Source: Nitriliruptoraceae bacterium (lineage in GTDB: Bacteria > Actinomycetota > Nitriliruptoria > Nitriliruptorales > Nitriliruptoraceae). Taken from it: a DNA stretch of 49,952 nt. The notes beneath the pieces were generated by a model. That model made no database searches. It was not told the DNA's origin and worked only from the letters and a program-made list of their open reading frames with translations. Below, one piece after another: positions 35,490 to 49,952 of the stretch. The translations under genes and the position numbers were made by a program. Position 1 is the first letter of the stretch, and each line of letters starts with the position of its first letter. Location: NCBI GenBank assembly GCA_003558435.1, contig PWLR01000217.1, positions 1 through 49,952 of the forward strand, written 5' to 3'.

Positions 35490-37992
35490 GCGTCTCCCCT
35501 CCCCGGATCCCGTACCAGCAGCCCCACCGGGAACCGCGCGAGCAGTTCGGCGACGGGCTGGTCACCACCCTCGAACACCGCTCCGCTCAGCCGGTCGCGC
35601 CACGTCCCCGCGGGCAGGGACAGCGTCGTGTCGCCCCAGTCCCAGTCGGCGTGGGTGGCTCCCAGCGTGCGGACCTTCAGCGGTGCGAGCGCGACGACCT
35701 GCTCGTCGCGAACGAACGCCGCCAACTGCCCGGCGCGCGCCCCCGACGGCCACAGCGCCCGGTACCGGGCCTCGGGGCCGAAGACCTCGGGCCGCTCGGC
35801 ACGCAGGTGCAACGCCTGCCGGATCAGCCAGAGCTTGGGCAGGCCCTCGTCGAGCCGTTCGAGCAGGGCGTGCGGTTCGACCCCCTGCTCCAGCTCGGCC
35901 AGCAGCGAGGCACGGTGTCCGTGATCCACCGGGCGGCGGTTGTCGGGATCCACCAGTGACAGGTCCCACAACTCACATCCCTGGTAGGTGTCGGGCACCC
36001 CCGGCGAGGTCAGCTTCAGCAACGTCATGGACAGCGAGGTCAGCCACCCGGGCTCGCGCAGGCGCTCGACCGTGTCCTGCACGGCTGCCCGCAAGGTGGG
36101 GTCCTCGACCAGTGCACCCGCGTAGGCGACCAGGTCGGCCTCGTAGGCCTCGTCGGGGTCCAGCCAGTCGGTCCGCTCCTTGCCCTCCCGCGCGGCCTTG
36201 ACGAGGTAGTCGCCCAGACGCTCGCGGTCTATCGGCCAGGCCCCCACCGCGGTCTGGATCGCGAGGTGCTCGTGCGCCGGGCTCGGACCGTGCGACCCCC
36301 GGTGCGGGGCACCGAGATCACGCAACTCGAACACCGTGCGCACCCACCCGTCCAGATCCTGTGAGCACACGGCCAACCTGGCGCGCACGTCCTCGCTGCG
36401 CTTGGTGTCGTGGGTGGACGACAGCAGCATCGTCGCCGGCCGGTGGGTCTGGACATCGGCGTTGCCGGCGTGCAGTTCCCCGACGTGCCTGCCGAGGTGG
36501 GCCGGATCGCCGCCCACCTCGTTGACCGCGACGAACCTCGTGTCGCGGTACAGCACGGTGTCCTCCAGGCCCTTCGCGACCGCGGGCCCGGTCAGTTGCT
36601 GGAAGGTGCCGACGAACACCTCCGCCGCGGCGCCGCGGTGTTCCAGGCGCAGCAGCGACGCGACCGTGTCGAGCGCCGCGCCGAGGTCGGGTCGGCGGGC
36701 GCGCACCCGCGCCACCGCGTGATCGATCACGGCCCGGTCGGCGTCCAGCACCTCGCCGTCCTCCGGGCGCACGTAGGTGCGGTAGACCGGCCAGGCCACC
36801 ACCAGCTCGGTCAGCACGTCCTCGGCCGTCTCCGGCCCCAGCGCCGGCGCGGCCGCGACCAGTGCGAGGGTGAGGCGGTGGCGTTCCGCCCCGAACAGCG
36901 CGTCCAGCGACGAGCGTTTGGCGTCGTCGATGAGTGCCCCACGGTCGATCGGGGCGCCGGTCAGGGTGGCCTGCAGGTCGTCGAACACCTCACCGGCCTC
37001 CGACGCGACGTGCAACCCGAGGACGCGGTCGGCGAACTCGTAGCCGACCGTGCCGTCGACCGGCCAGTCGTGGCGGAAGTTCTCACCGGCCTCGAGGATC
37101 TTCTCGATCACGATCCACGTGTCGTCCCCGGCGGCGTCCCGCAGCCGGTGGAAGTAGCCGACCGGGTCGGCGAGTCCGTCGGTGTGGTCGATCCGCAGTC
37201 CGTCGAGGGTGCCGTCGTGGATCAGCGGGAGGACCGCGGCGTGCACATCGTCGAACACGACCGGGTCCTCGATCCGGACCGCACCGAGCGTGTCGATGTC
37301 GAAGAAGCGCCGGTGGTCGAGTTCGTCGTTGGCCCGTCGCCAGTGCGCGAGCCGGTAGTGCTGGCGATCGAGCACCTCGGCGAGCAGACGCCGGTCACCG
37401 GCGACGCTCCTCGAGGTGCCATCCACGTCGTCCTCGTCGAGTCCGGTGTCGGCGAGCGTGCCCGGGGCGAGCGGCCAGGCGTGGTCGTGGTAGACGATGC
37501 GCCACCCCGCCCGGTCCCCCGATGCCTCGTGATCGAGCTGCAGCGCATCGCCGGCCAGCTCGTCCTCGAGCGGCGCGCCGAGCTCCGGCAGCAGCAACGT
37601 CTGCTGACCGTGGGCGCCCGGTTGCCAGTGGATGTCGAGGTGGCGCCCGTAGCGCCCCCCGGGCCCGTGGGCCAGCACGTCCCACCACCACGGGTTGGCC
37701 GGACTGATCAGCCCGATGTGGTTGGGCACGATGTCGAGCACCAGGCCGAGGCCGGCCTCGTGGGCCGCCGCGGCGAGCTCGCGCAGGCCCTCCTCGCCGC
37801 CGAGCTCCCCACGGATGCGCGTGGGATCGATGACGTCGTAGCCGTGGGTCGAGCCGGGGACCGCCTCGAGGCTGGGCGAGAGGTACAGGTGGCTGACCCC
37901 GAGCTGCGCGAGCTGGGGGATCAGCCCCTGCGCGTCGGCGAACGTGAACCCGGGGTGCAGCTGGATCCGGTAGGTGGCGCGCACCGGACGCT

Positions 37993-37996
<4 letters not shown>
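35486..37996 (-). CDS. treY: Malto-oligosyltrehalose synthase TreY
   Basis: An 836-residue GH13 enzyme that converts the reducing-end alpha-1,4 link of a malto-oligosaccharide to the alpha,alpha-1,1 link, giving maltooligosyl-trehalose. Features: TYRIQLHPGFTFADA at the N-terminus, LYLSPSLEAVPGSTHGYDV, DIVPNHIGLISPANPWWWDV, LRIDHTDGLADPVGYF with the nucleophile Asp, WIVIEKILEAGE with the acid/base Glu and LLSSTHDTKRSEDVRARL. Length is slightly above that of typical TreY. ATG overlaps the glgX stop (ATGA), and the stop overlaps malQ. Its product is cleaved by TreZ, also in this operon. Confidence 0.97.
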
Positions 37997-40103
<2,107 letters not shown>

Positions 40104-40107
<4 letters not shown>

Positions 40108-41996
40108 GCCGCCACCTCCGTCACGTCACGTACCAGCAGCACGACCGAACGTGGTGCGACCAGCAGCCGCAACACCCCGCCGTCCTCGGTCGGTTCCCCC
40201 GCCCGCCCCGGGCCGTCGAACCGTTCGTCGGCGGTCGCGATCCGGACCTGCCACGGCCCCACGGCGTCCGGGACGACCACCTCGACCGGGCGGTCATCGG
40301 CGTTGATGGCCACCACGACGGCCTCGTCGCCGTCCCGGCGGTGCAGCGATATCGCCTCGTGGCCGGGCACCGACGCGGTCACGGGATCTGGGGCGTCGGG
40401 CCGGTGCAACAACGGGACCTCGGTCCGGACGGCGATCAGCTGGCGGTAGAGGTCGAACAACGCCCCGTGCCGTCCCGAGCCCTTCGCCAACGACACCTCC
40501 AGCTTGGCGGAGGCGAACGTGGTCTCGGCCTGCGGGTCCGGCGTCTCACCCTGCCACGCGAAATCGGCGAACTCGGCCGCACGCCCCTTCTGGACGGCTT
40601 CGACGAGCTCGGGTTCGGTGTGCGACACGAAGTACGGGAACGGGGCGGGATCGGCGTGTTCCTCGCCCATGAACAGCATGGGGACGAACGGCGAGGTCAG
40701 CAGCGCGGCCGCGGCCAGCTTCAGCCCCTCGGTGTCCACCAGCTCGGACAGACGTTCCCCCATCATGCGGTTGCCGACCTGGTCGTGGTTCTGCACGCAG
40801 GCCACGAACCGGTCGTAGGGCAGGTCACGGGCCGGCCGGCCGACGGTGCGGTCCCGGAACGCGGAGTAGCGCCCGGCGTGCAGGAACCGGTCGCGCAGCT
40901 GGGGGACCAGGTCGGCGAGCCCGGCGTGGTCGGCGTAGTACGCGTCCTGCTCACCGGTCAGTGCGACGTGGATGGCGTGGTGGAACTCGTCCGCCCACTG
41001 GGCATCGAGCCCGTAGCCGCCCGCCGCCGGTGGCCGCATCAGCCGCGCGTCGCACAGGTCGCTCTCCGCGATCAGGTGCACGGCTCTGCCCATGCGCTCG
41101 CCCTGCGCATGGACCGCCGTCGCGATCTCCTCGAGCAGGTGGGTCGCGGACTGATCGATGATGCCGTGCACGGCATCCAGCCGGAACCCGTCGAGGTGCA
41201 GGTCCCGCACGAAGCTCACGGCGTGCTCGACCACGTAGCGGCGGACCTCGTCGGAGCCCGGCCCGTCGGCGTTCAGACCATCGCCCCACGGCGTCGCGTG
41301 CAGGTCGGTGAAGTACGGCCCGAAGTCGCCCAGGGGGTTGCCCTCCGGACCGATGTGGTTGTAGACCACGTCGAGGATCACCGCGATACCCACGTCGTGG
41401 GCGGCGTCCACCAGGCGCCGCAGGCCCTCCGGCCCGCCGTAGGTGTCCTGTACCGCGTACTGCAGCACACCGTCGTAGCCCCAGTTGCGGCCCCCGGGGA
41501 ACTGCCAGACCGGCATCAGCTCGATCGCGGTCACCCCGAGCTCGAGAAGGTGCGGGAGCTGATCGATCGCGCCGTCGAAGGTCCCGGCGGGCGAGAACGT
41601 GCCGACGTGCAGTTCGTAGAGCACCTGCTCGTGCAGCGGACCGGCCGTGAACCCCCGGTCGGTCCACACGAACCCCTCCGGATCGTCGACCGCGGACGGC
41701 CCGTGGACCCCCTCGGGCTGGAACCGCGATGCCGGATCGGCGCGGTCGACGTAGGTGCCGTCCTCGCGGTGCAGGCGGTAGCGGTAGGTGTCCCCCGGGC
41801 GCACGTCCTCGGCGAGCAGACGGTGGTAGCCGCGGACGCCGGGCTGCATCGTGCGGACCCCCCCGTCGAGCACCAGCTCGACGCGGGTCGCCTCGGGTGC
41901 CCAGACCTCGAAGGCCGTGAAGCCACCACCCAGCCACCGGGCGCCGAGCTGGGAAGGACCGGACTGAGGAGATGCTTCGAGCTGCGTCGTGGTCAT
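40104..41996 (-). CDS. treZ: Malto-oligosyltrehalose trehalohydrolase TreZ
   Basis: A 630-residue GH13 enzyme releasing free trehalose from maltooligosyl-trehalose. N-terminal CBM48-like domain (FTAFEVWAPEATRVELVLDG), then HVGTFSPAGTFDGAIDQLPH, DVVYNHIGPEGNPLGDFGPY, the nucleophile region GFRLDAVHGIIDQS, LIAESDLCDARL with the acid/base Glu and CVQNHDQVGNRMMGERLS. The frame is open past 41996, but ATG 41996 overlaps the stop of the GH57 gene by four bases, exactly as at the other junctions, and starts just before the first domain. The extra upstream residues look like antisense coding artefact. Confidence 0.97.
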
Positions 41997-44512
41997 GGTC
42001 GGCGTTGGTCCGTGTCGTCGTCGTGGTCGTCGTGGTCGTCGAGCGGGATCACTGATCCAGCTTCCTCTGGTGGTACCACGTCGATCGCCTCGGCGACACG
42101 GCTCAGCTCGGCCATCCAGCGTGTGGCGTTGCCATCTCCCCTGGCTGAACGGGCACGCAGGCTCTGGTGATGGGCGCGCAGGGCCCGCCACACCACGTCC
42201 TGGGCCGGCGCGAGATCGACCTCGAAGGGCACCAACTCGACGGCGGCGAGCAGGACCCGGACCCGCTCCAGCACCTCCTCGTGTTCCGGCGCGAACTCGG
42301 TGAGCGTCTCGTCACCCTCCTCGAGTCGTTCACCGATCCGCGCGGCCAGGCGTGCCACGCTGGCCGACAACGTGTGGGCCAACCCGACCTCGTCGAGCGC
42401 GATGCCGTACCGCGCGGCCTCGTCGAGGGATTCCTGCACCACCTGCAGGTCCATCGAGGTGGTGCTGAGCTCGGCCCGGAGTTCGGCATTGATCACGATC
42501 TCGGCCGCGCTGAGCAGCGATGACGGCACCGTGGCCCCGAGGTCCGACAGGTACCGCATCAGCGGAGCACGGCCCCGGTAGATCCCACGGTAGGACGCCT
42601 CGACCTCCGCGACGGTGGTCTCGAGCACGGTGTCGAGGATGCGGCGCTGCTCGTCCTTGAACAGGGTGCGCAACGAGTACGGGGGACCGCCGAGATGCTG
42701 GTCGATGGCCCTCACCAGCCCGGGGAAGTCCGCGGTGTCGAACAGCGCCTCGAAGGCCGCGCCCATCTCGGCGTAGGCGTCGTCCTCGCCCCGCGGACGG
42801 ACCCCGCAGACCACGTTGTGGTCACCGAAGTGCAGCACACCGAACTCGAGCTCGGCCTGGTTGAGCGTCACCACCGATCGCACCGTCAGACGCCCGTAGC
42901 CGAGCCTGGCGCGACCGGCCGAATGCAGCTCGTCGACGTCGCGGATCACCTCGTAGGACCCGATGCGCTCCGCCCGCCCGTAGGTCCACGACAGGCTGGA
43001 GATCGCGAAGTGCGCCCCGACCTGTTCCAGGCCCGTGATCTCCGGACGCACCAACTGCTCGTAGATGCCGCGTCCGTCGCCGAACGTCGGGTCGTTGCTC
43101 TCGGCGTCCGCCAGTGCGGTGACGAACCCCGGTTCCAGGTCGTCGCCGGTGAGGTTGCGCGCGATCTGGATCGCCCGGGCGGCGTAGAGCAGCACCTGGA
43201 CCGGCTCGGGTCGGGAGAGCTCCTCGAAGAACCACCCGCAGCTGGTGAACATCAGCAGGGCGTAACGCTGCATCTCGAGTGCCTGCACGACGCGACGGGT
43301 CTCGGCGTCGTCCAGGGCCCGTGTGGCGTGGCGTTCCAGGAACGGCGCCAGGTGGCCCTCCCGGTCGAGCACCACCTCGACGTAGTCGTCGCGTGCCGTC
43401 CACGGATCACGCAGCAGTTCGCCCACGAGCGACTCGAACCGCTCCGCGAGCTGTACCCGCAGCGCTTCGAGCGCGTCACGCAGCGGCCCCCGCCAGCGCT
43501 GGTGCCGACCGCCCTCGGAGCCGCAACCGCAATCGGCGCGCCACCGTTCCACGCCGTGGCTGCAACTCCACGAGCTCGCCTGCAACACCTCGGCCTGGTG
43601 GGTGGGGGGGAACAGCGCCAGGTACTGCGCGTAGTTGGTGACCTGTACGTCGTCGCGCCGGCCCAGTCGTTCGAGCGTCGCGGCCAGCGCCATCTCGCCG
43701 TACCGGTGGTGGTGACCGTAGGACTCGCCGTCGGTGGCGATGTTCACCAGTTGCGGACCGTCGCGATCGCCGAAGCCCTCCAGCAGTCGCCGTTCGAACC
43801 GTTCTGCCGAGGTGAGCAGTCCCTCGAACGCGACCCCCTGCGAGATCGGTCCGTCGTAGAAGAACACCGCGATGTGGCGTCCGGACTCGAGCTCGACCCG
43901 GTAGGGCATGGTCGGATCGACCCACCCACCGCGCACGTCCAGCCAGTCGCCGCCGTCACGCCGGGTGCGCGACGCCTGGTAGGGCGAGAGCACCACGAAG
44001 GCGATCCCCTGCTCGGCCGCGAGGTCGAGCGTGTCGTCGTCGACCGCGGTCTCGGCCAGCCACATGCCCTCCGGGTCGCGGCCGAACCGGTGCCGGAAGT
44101 CGCGCACCCCCCACACGACCTGGGTCCGCCGGTCGCGCGGGGATGCCAGCGGCATGATCGCGTGGTTGTAGACCTGCGCCATCGCCGAGCCGTGCCCCCC
44201 GTAGCGGGCGGCACTGCGCACGTCCGCCTCCAGGATGTCGGCGTACGTGGTCGGGGCGGCATCCTTCATCCACGACAACAGCGTCGGCCCCACGTTGAAG
44301 CTCAACCGGGCGTAGTTGTTCACCACCTGGGTGATGCGGCCCCGGTCGTCGAGGATGCGAGCGCGGGCGTTGGGCGCGTAGCACTCCGCGGTGATCCGCT
44401 CGTTCCAGTCGTGGAAGGGGTAGGCCGCGTCGGTGCGCTCGACCACCTCCAGCCACGGGTTCTCACGCGGTGGCTGGTAGAAGTGCCCGTGTACACAGAT
44501 GTAGCGGTCCAC
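41993..44512 (-). CDS. GH57-family protein with DUF3536, activity unknown
   Basis: An 839-residue protein. It opens with the GH57 signature YICVHGHFYQPPRENPWLE; GMWLAETAVDDDTL carries the likely nucleophile Glu, and NIATDGESYGHHHRYGEMAL has the second acidic residue with a histidine cluster. A cysteine-rich turn (SHGVERWRADCGCGSEGG) follows and then the long helical DUF3536 part (from about 370). Related GH57 proteins are amylases, branching enzymes or alpha-galactosidases, but DUF3536 members have no proven activity known to me. The C-terminal tail is rich in Asp/His (DDHDDHDDDTD). GTG 44512 has GGAGGG upstream. It lies 47 bases after glgB and overlaps treZ by four bases. Confidence 0.88.
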   Translation of the reverse strand: MDRYICVHGHFYQPPRENPWLEVVERTDAAYPFHDWNERITAECYAPNARARILDDRGRITQVVNNYARLSFNVGPTLLSWMKDAAPTTYADILEADVRSAARYGGHGSAMAQVYNHAIMPLASPRDRRTQVVWGVRDFRHRFGRDPEGMWLAETAVDDDTLDLAAEQGIAFVVLSPYQASRTRRDGGDWLDVRGGWVDPTMPYRVELESGRHIAVFFYDGPISQGVAFEGLLTSAERFERRLLEGFGDRDGPQLVNIATDGESYGHHHRYGEMALAATLERLGRRDDVQVTNYAQYLALFPPTHQAEVLQASSWSCSHGVERWRADCGCGSEGGRHQRWRGPLRDALEALRVQLAERFESLVGELLRDPWTARDDYVEVVLDREGHLAPFLERHATRALDDAETRRVVQALEMQRYALLMFTSCGWFFEELSRPEPVQVLLYAARAIQIARNLTGDDLEPGFVTALADAESNDPTFGDGRGIYEQLVRPEITGLEQVGAHFAISSLSWTYGRAERIGSYEVIRDVDELHSAGRARLGYGRLTVRSVVTLNQAELEFGVLHFGDHNVVCGVRPRGEDDAYAEMGAAFEALFDTADFPGLVRAIDQHLGGPPYSLRTLFKDEQRRILDTVLETTVAEVEASYRGIYRGRAPLMRYLSDLGATVPSSLLSAAEIVINAELRAELSTTSMDLQVVQESLDEAARYGIALDEVGLAHTLSASVARLAARIGERLEEGDETLTEFAPEHEEVLERVRVLLAAVELVPFEVDLAPAQDVVWRALRAHHQSLRARSARGDGNATRWMAELSRVAEAIDVVPPEEAGSVIPLDDHDDHDDDTDQRRP

Positions 44513-44559
44513 GAACCCTCCGGCAGGTAGCGACGAGCATGACGGCGCGCGAGCCTACG

Positions 44560-46749
44560 TCACCTCGACGGCCGCTTCGTCGGCTCGGGGACGAACACCT
44601 CGACGGCCAGTGGCGGCAGGGTCAGCACCACCGAGTGGCTCAGGCCGTGCGCCGGATGGGGCATCGCGTCGACCCCGCCGTAGTTGCCGGCCCCGGACCC
44701 GCCGTAGTCCTGCGCATCGGAGTTGAACGCCTCGCGCCAGTGCCCTCCGTGCGGCACACCGATCCGGTAGTTCTGACGCACGACCGGGGTGAGGTTGGCC
44801 ACCACCATCGCGGCGCTCCCGTCCCTGGCCCGGCGCAGGAACGACACGATCGACGACTCCCAGTCGGTGCAGTCGATCCACTGGAAGCCGAACGGGTCGG
44901 TGTCCCCTTCGTGGAGCTCCGGGAGGGCGTGGTAGAGCCTGGCCAGGTCACCGACACAACGCTGCAGCTTGCCGTGCATGGAGTCGCCCTCGAGCACGTG
45001 CCAGTCGAGCGACCGGTCGTGGCCCCACTCCTGCGGCTGACCGAACTCGCCGCCCATGAACAGCAGCTTCTTGCCCGGGACCATGAACTGGTAGCTGTAG
45101 AGCGCGCGCAGGTTGGCGAACTTCTGCCACTCGTCTCCGGGCATCTTGTTGATCATCGAACCCTTGCCGTGCACGACCTCGTCGTGCGACAGCGGGAGCG
45201 CGTAGTTCTCCGAGTAGGCGTACACGGCCCGGAAGGTCAGCTGGTCGTGGTGGTACTTGCGGTAGACCGGCTCGTTCTGGAACACCTGCAGGGTGTCGTG
45301 CATCCACCCCATGTCCCACTTGAAGCCGAACCCGAGGCCACCGACGTAGGTCGGGCGCGACACCATCGGCCAGGAGGTGGATTCCTCGGCGTAGGTCTGC
45401 ACGTCGGGGAACTGGTCGAACACCTCGGTGTTGAACCGGCGCAGGAAGTCGATCGATTCCAGGTTCTCGTTGCCCCCGTGACGGTTGGGGACCCACTCCC
45501 CCTCCTCGCGCGAGTAGTCGAGGTAGAGCATGGATGCCACGCCGTCGACCCGCAGGCCGTCGAGGTGGTACTCCTCCAGCCAGAACAGCGCGGACGACAG
45601 CAGGAACGCCTGCACCTCGGGCCGACCGAGGTTGAAGATGTAGCTCTTCCAGTCGGGGTGGAACCCCTGGCGTGGATCGGCGTGCTCGTAGAGGTGGGTG
45701 CCGTCGAAGTCGCCCAGCGCCCACTCGTCGGTCGGGAAGTGGCTGGGGACCCAGTCGAGGATCACCCCGATGTCGGCCTTGTGCAGCTGCTCGATGAGGT
45801 ACTTCAGATCCTGCGGTGTGCCGTACCGGCTGGTCGCCGCGAAGAACCCGGTGACCTGATACCCCCACGAACCGTAGAACGGGTGCTCGAGCAGGGGCAT
45901 GAACTCGACGTGACTGAACCCGAGATCCTTGATGTGGGCGATCAGCGGCTCGGCGATCTCGCGGTAGGTCATCGACCGGGTCTCGCCGCCCTCGGCATCG
46001 ACCCGGCGCCACGAGCCCAGGTGCAGCTCGTAGATGCTGATCGGGGAATCGAGCCGTTGACGCTCGCCGCGGGACGACATCCATGCCCCGTCGTCCCATT
46101 CGTAGCTCATGTCCCACACCTTGGAGGCGGTATGGGGGGCGATCTCCGAATGGAAGGCGTACGGGTCGGCCTTGTCGAGCGCGCGTGTGCCGTCACCGGA
46201 GACGACGTGGTACTTGTAGCTGGCACCGGAGGCCACACCGGGCACGAACCCTTCCCAGATGCCGGAGACACCTCGCGGCTCGAGCCTGCTGTCGGGCCCG
46301 TGCCGGTCCCACCCGTTGAAGTCGCCGACCACCCGCACGTCGCTGGCGTTGGGTGCCCACACCGCGAAGTGCACGCCCTCGACCCCGTCGTGGGTCACCA
46401 GATGCGACCCCAGGCGCTCCCATAGTCGTCGGTGCGTGCCCTCGTTGAACAGGTGCACGTCGTCGTCCGACAGCAGCGAGCTCGAACCGCCGGTGCCCTG
46501 CTCCACGGGCATCCCCGCCGCTGCCTGCTCCGGTTCCCGGACAGCCGTGACGAACGCATCCTCGACGACCTTGCGCGTCGAGGTCTTCTTCGTCGAGCCC
46601 TTCTTCGCCGACGCCTTCTTGGCCGAGGCCTTCTTGGCCGAGGTCTTCTTCGCGGAAGCCTTCTTCGCGGAGGCCTTCTTCGCCGACGCCTTCTTCGGAG
46701 GCTTCTGTTCGGGGTTCTGTTCGGGGTTCTGTTCGGGGTTCTGGGCCAT
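44560..46749 (-). CDS. glgB: 1,4-alpha-glucan branching enzyme with histone-H1-like N-terminal tail
   Basis: A 729-residue GH13 branching enzyme making alpha-1,6 branch points. From about residue 90 it follows ordinary Glg[23 protein letters not shown]48 with [30 protein letters not shown], then [20 protein letters not shown] (nucleophile Asp), [11 protein letters not shown] (Glu) and [13 protein letters not shown] (Asp). The first 60 residues are peculiar: three NPEQ repeats, then about eight KKASA-like units (19-60). A basic low-complexity tail of this type is known from HU/H1-like DNA-binding proteins. ATG 46749 has GAGAGGTG about six bases upstream, inside the end of treS-mak, five bases away, so the tail is part of the intended reading frame. 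Confidence 0.95.
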   Translation of the reverse strand: MAQNPEQNPEQNPEQKPPKKASAKKASAKKASAKKTSAKKASAKKASAKKGSTKKTSTRKVVEDAFVTAVREPEQAAAGMPVEQGTGGSSSLLSDDDVHLFNEGTHRRLWERLGSHLVTHDGVEGVHFAVWAPNASDVRVVGDFNGWDRHGPDSRLEPRGVSGIWEGFVPGVASGASYKYHVVSGDGTRALDKADPYAFHSEIAPHTASKVWDMSYEWDDGAWMSSRGERQRLDSPISIYELHLGSWRRVDAEGGETRSMTYREIAEPLIAHIKDLGFSHVEFMPLLEHPFYGSWGYQVTGFFAATSRYGTPQDLKYLIEQLHKADIGVILDWVPSHFPTDEWALGDFDGTHLYEHADPRQGFHPDWKSYIFNLGRPEVQAFLLSSALFWLEEYHLDGLRVDGVASMLYLDYSREEGEWVPNRHGGNENLESIDFLRRFNTEVFDQFPDVQTYAEESTSWPMVSRPTYVGGLGFGFKWDMGWMHDTLQVFQNEPVYRKYHHDQLTFRAVYAYSENYALPLSHDEVVHGKGSMINKMPGDEWQKFANLRALYSYQFMVPGKKLLFMGGEFGQPQEWGHDRSLDWHVLEGDSMHGKLQRCVGDLARLYHALPELHEGDTDPFGFQWIDCTDWESSIVSFLRRARDGSAAMVVANLTPVVRQNYRIGVPHGGHWREAFNSDAQDYGGSGAGNYGGVDAMPHPAHGLSHSVVLTLPPLAVEVFVPEPTKRPSR
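46570..46740 (-). repeat. Tandem repeats encoding the GlgB N-terminal tail
   Basis: Three 12-bp units encode NPEQ (46705-46740), followed by eight or so diverged 15-bp units encoding [15 protein letters not shown] and KKTST (46570-46695). Units stay in frame, and diverge at third codon positions, which argues for selection on the protein and not a recent DNA slippage. Confidence 0.85.
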
Positions 46750-46754
46750 CGGGG

Positions 46755-49952
<3,198 letters not shown>

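Overview
The window is a very GC-rich, densely coding chromosomal segment with actinobacterial character: GTG/TTG starts are common, Shine-Dalgarno sites are clear, genes often overlap by four bases, and several families are typical of Actinobacteria (corynebacterial-type glycogen synthase, an Rv3032-like GT4 enzyme, a fused trehalose synthase/maltokinase, large TsaC, MgtE with an M-box leader). A deep-branching actinobacterial lineage is plausible, but I cannot fix genus or class from sequence alone. I see no phage, insertion sequence, CRISPR array, tRNA or rRNA gene.

Left part (1-25 kb) is mostly housekeeping in short transcription units. It runs: start of a lipoprotein gene, a MaoC-like dehydratase and an amidohydrolase (minus strand); a small methyltransferase and a secreted 5'-nucleotidase-type phosphoesterase (plus); tsaC-purK-purE (minus); an MFS transporter; the Mg2+ channel mgtE with a complete-looking promoter and M-box riboswitch in its leader; a SpoIIAA-like protein; pta-ackA; a hot-dog thioesterase; an ECF-type sigma factor with a large membrane-anchored Gly/Pro-rich partner; ilvC; a degenerate NAD(P)-binding protein divergent from a conserved small protein and a LysE-type exporter; a truncated sigma-like protein fused to a membrane segment; and a PLP amino-acid decarboxylase.

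Right part (24-50 kb) is a storage-glucan and trehalose supercluster. Phosphoglucomutase (minus) is divergent from glgP, which is followed by glgC, a corynebacterial-type glgA/glgM and a second GT4 synthase. After a PP2C phosphatase and a small unknown gene comes a converging minus-strand operon of about 17 kb: treS-mak (cut by the right edge), glgB, a GH57/DUF3536 protein of unknown activity, treZ, glgX, treY, malQ and yigZ, with 4-base overlaps at five consecutive junctions from the GH57 gene to yigZ.

Taken together the cluster covers Glc-6-P/Glc-1-P interconversion (pgm), ADP-glucose formation (glgC), chain synthesis (glgA/M, GT4), branching (glgB), phosphorolysis (glgP), debranching (glgX), disproportionation (malQ), trehalose release from glucan (treY/treZ) and the trehalose-maltose-maltose-1-phosphate route (treS-mak, possibly also glgM). 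The maltosyltransferase GlgE that would close this loop is not in the window and may lie just beyond the right edge. The most unusual items are a histone-H1-like Lys/Ala tail on GlgB, the uncharacterised GH57 protein locked into the trehalose operon, a 30-bp perfect palindrome centred between two divergent promoters, and two unusual membrane/sigma-like proteins.
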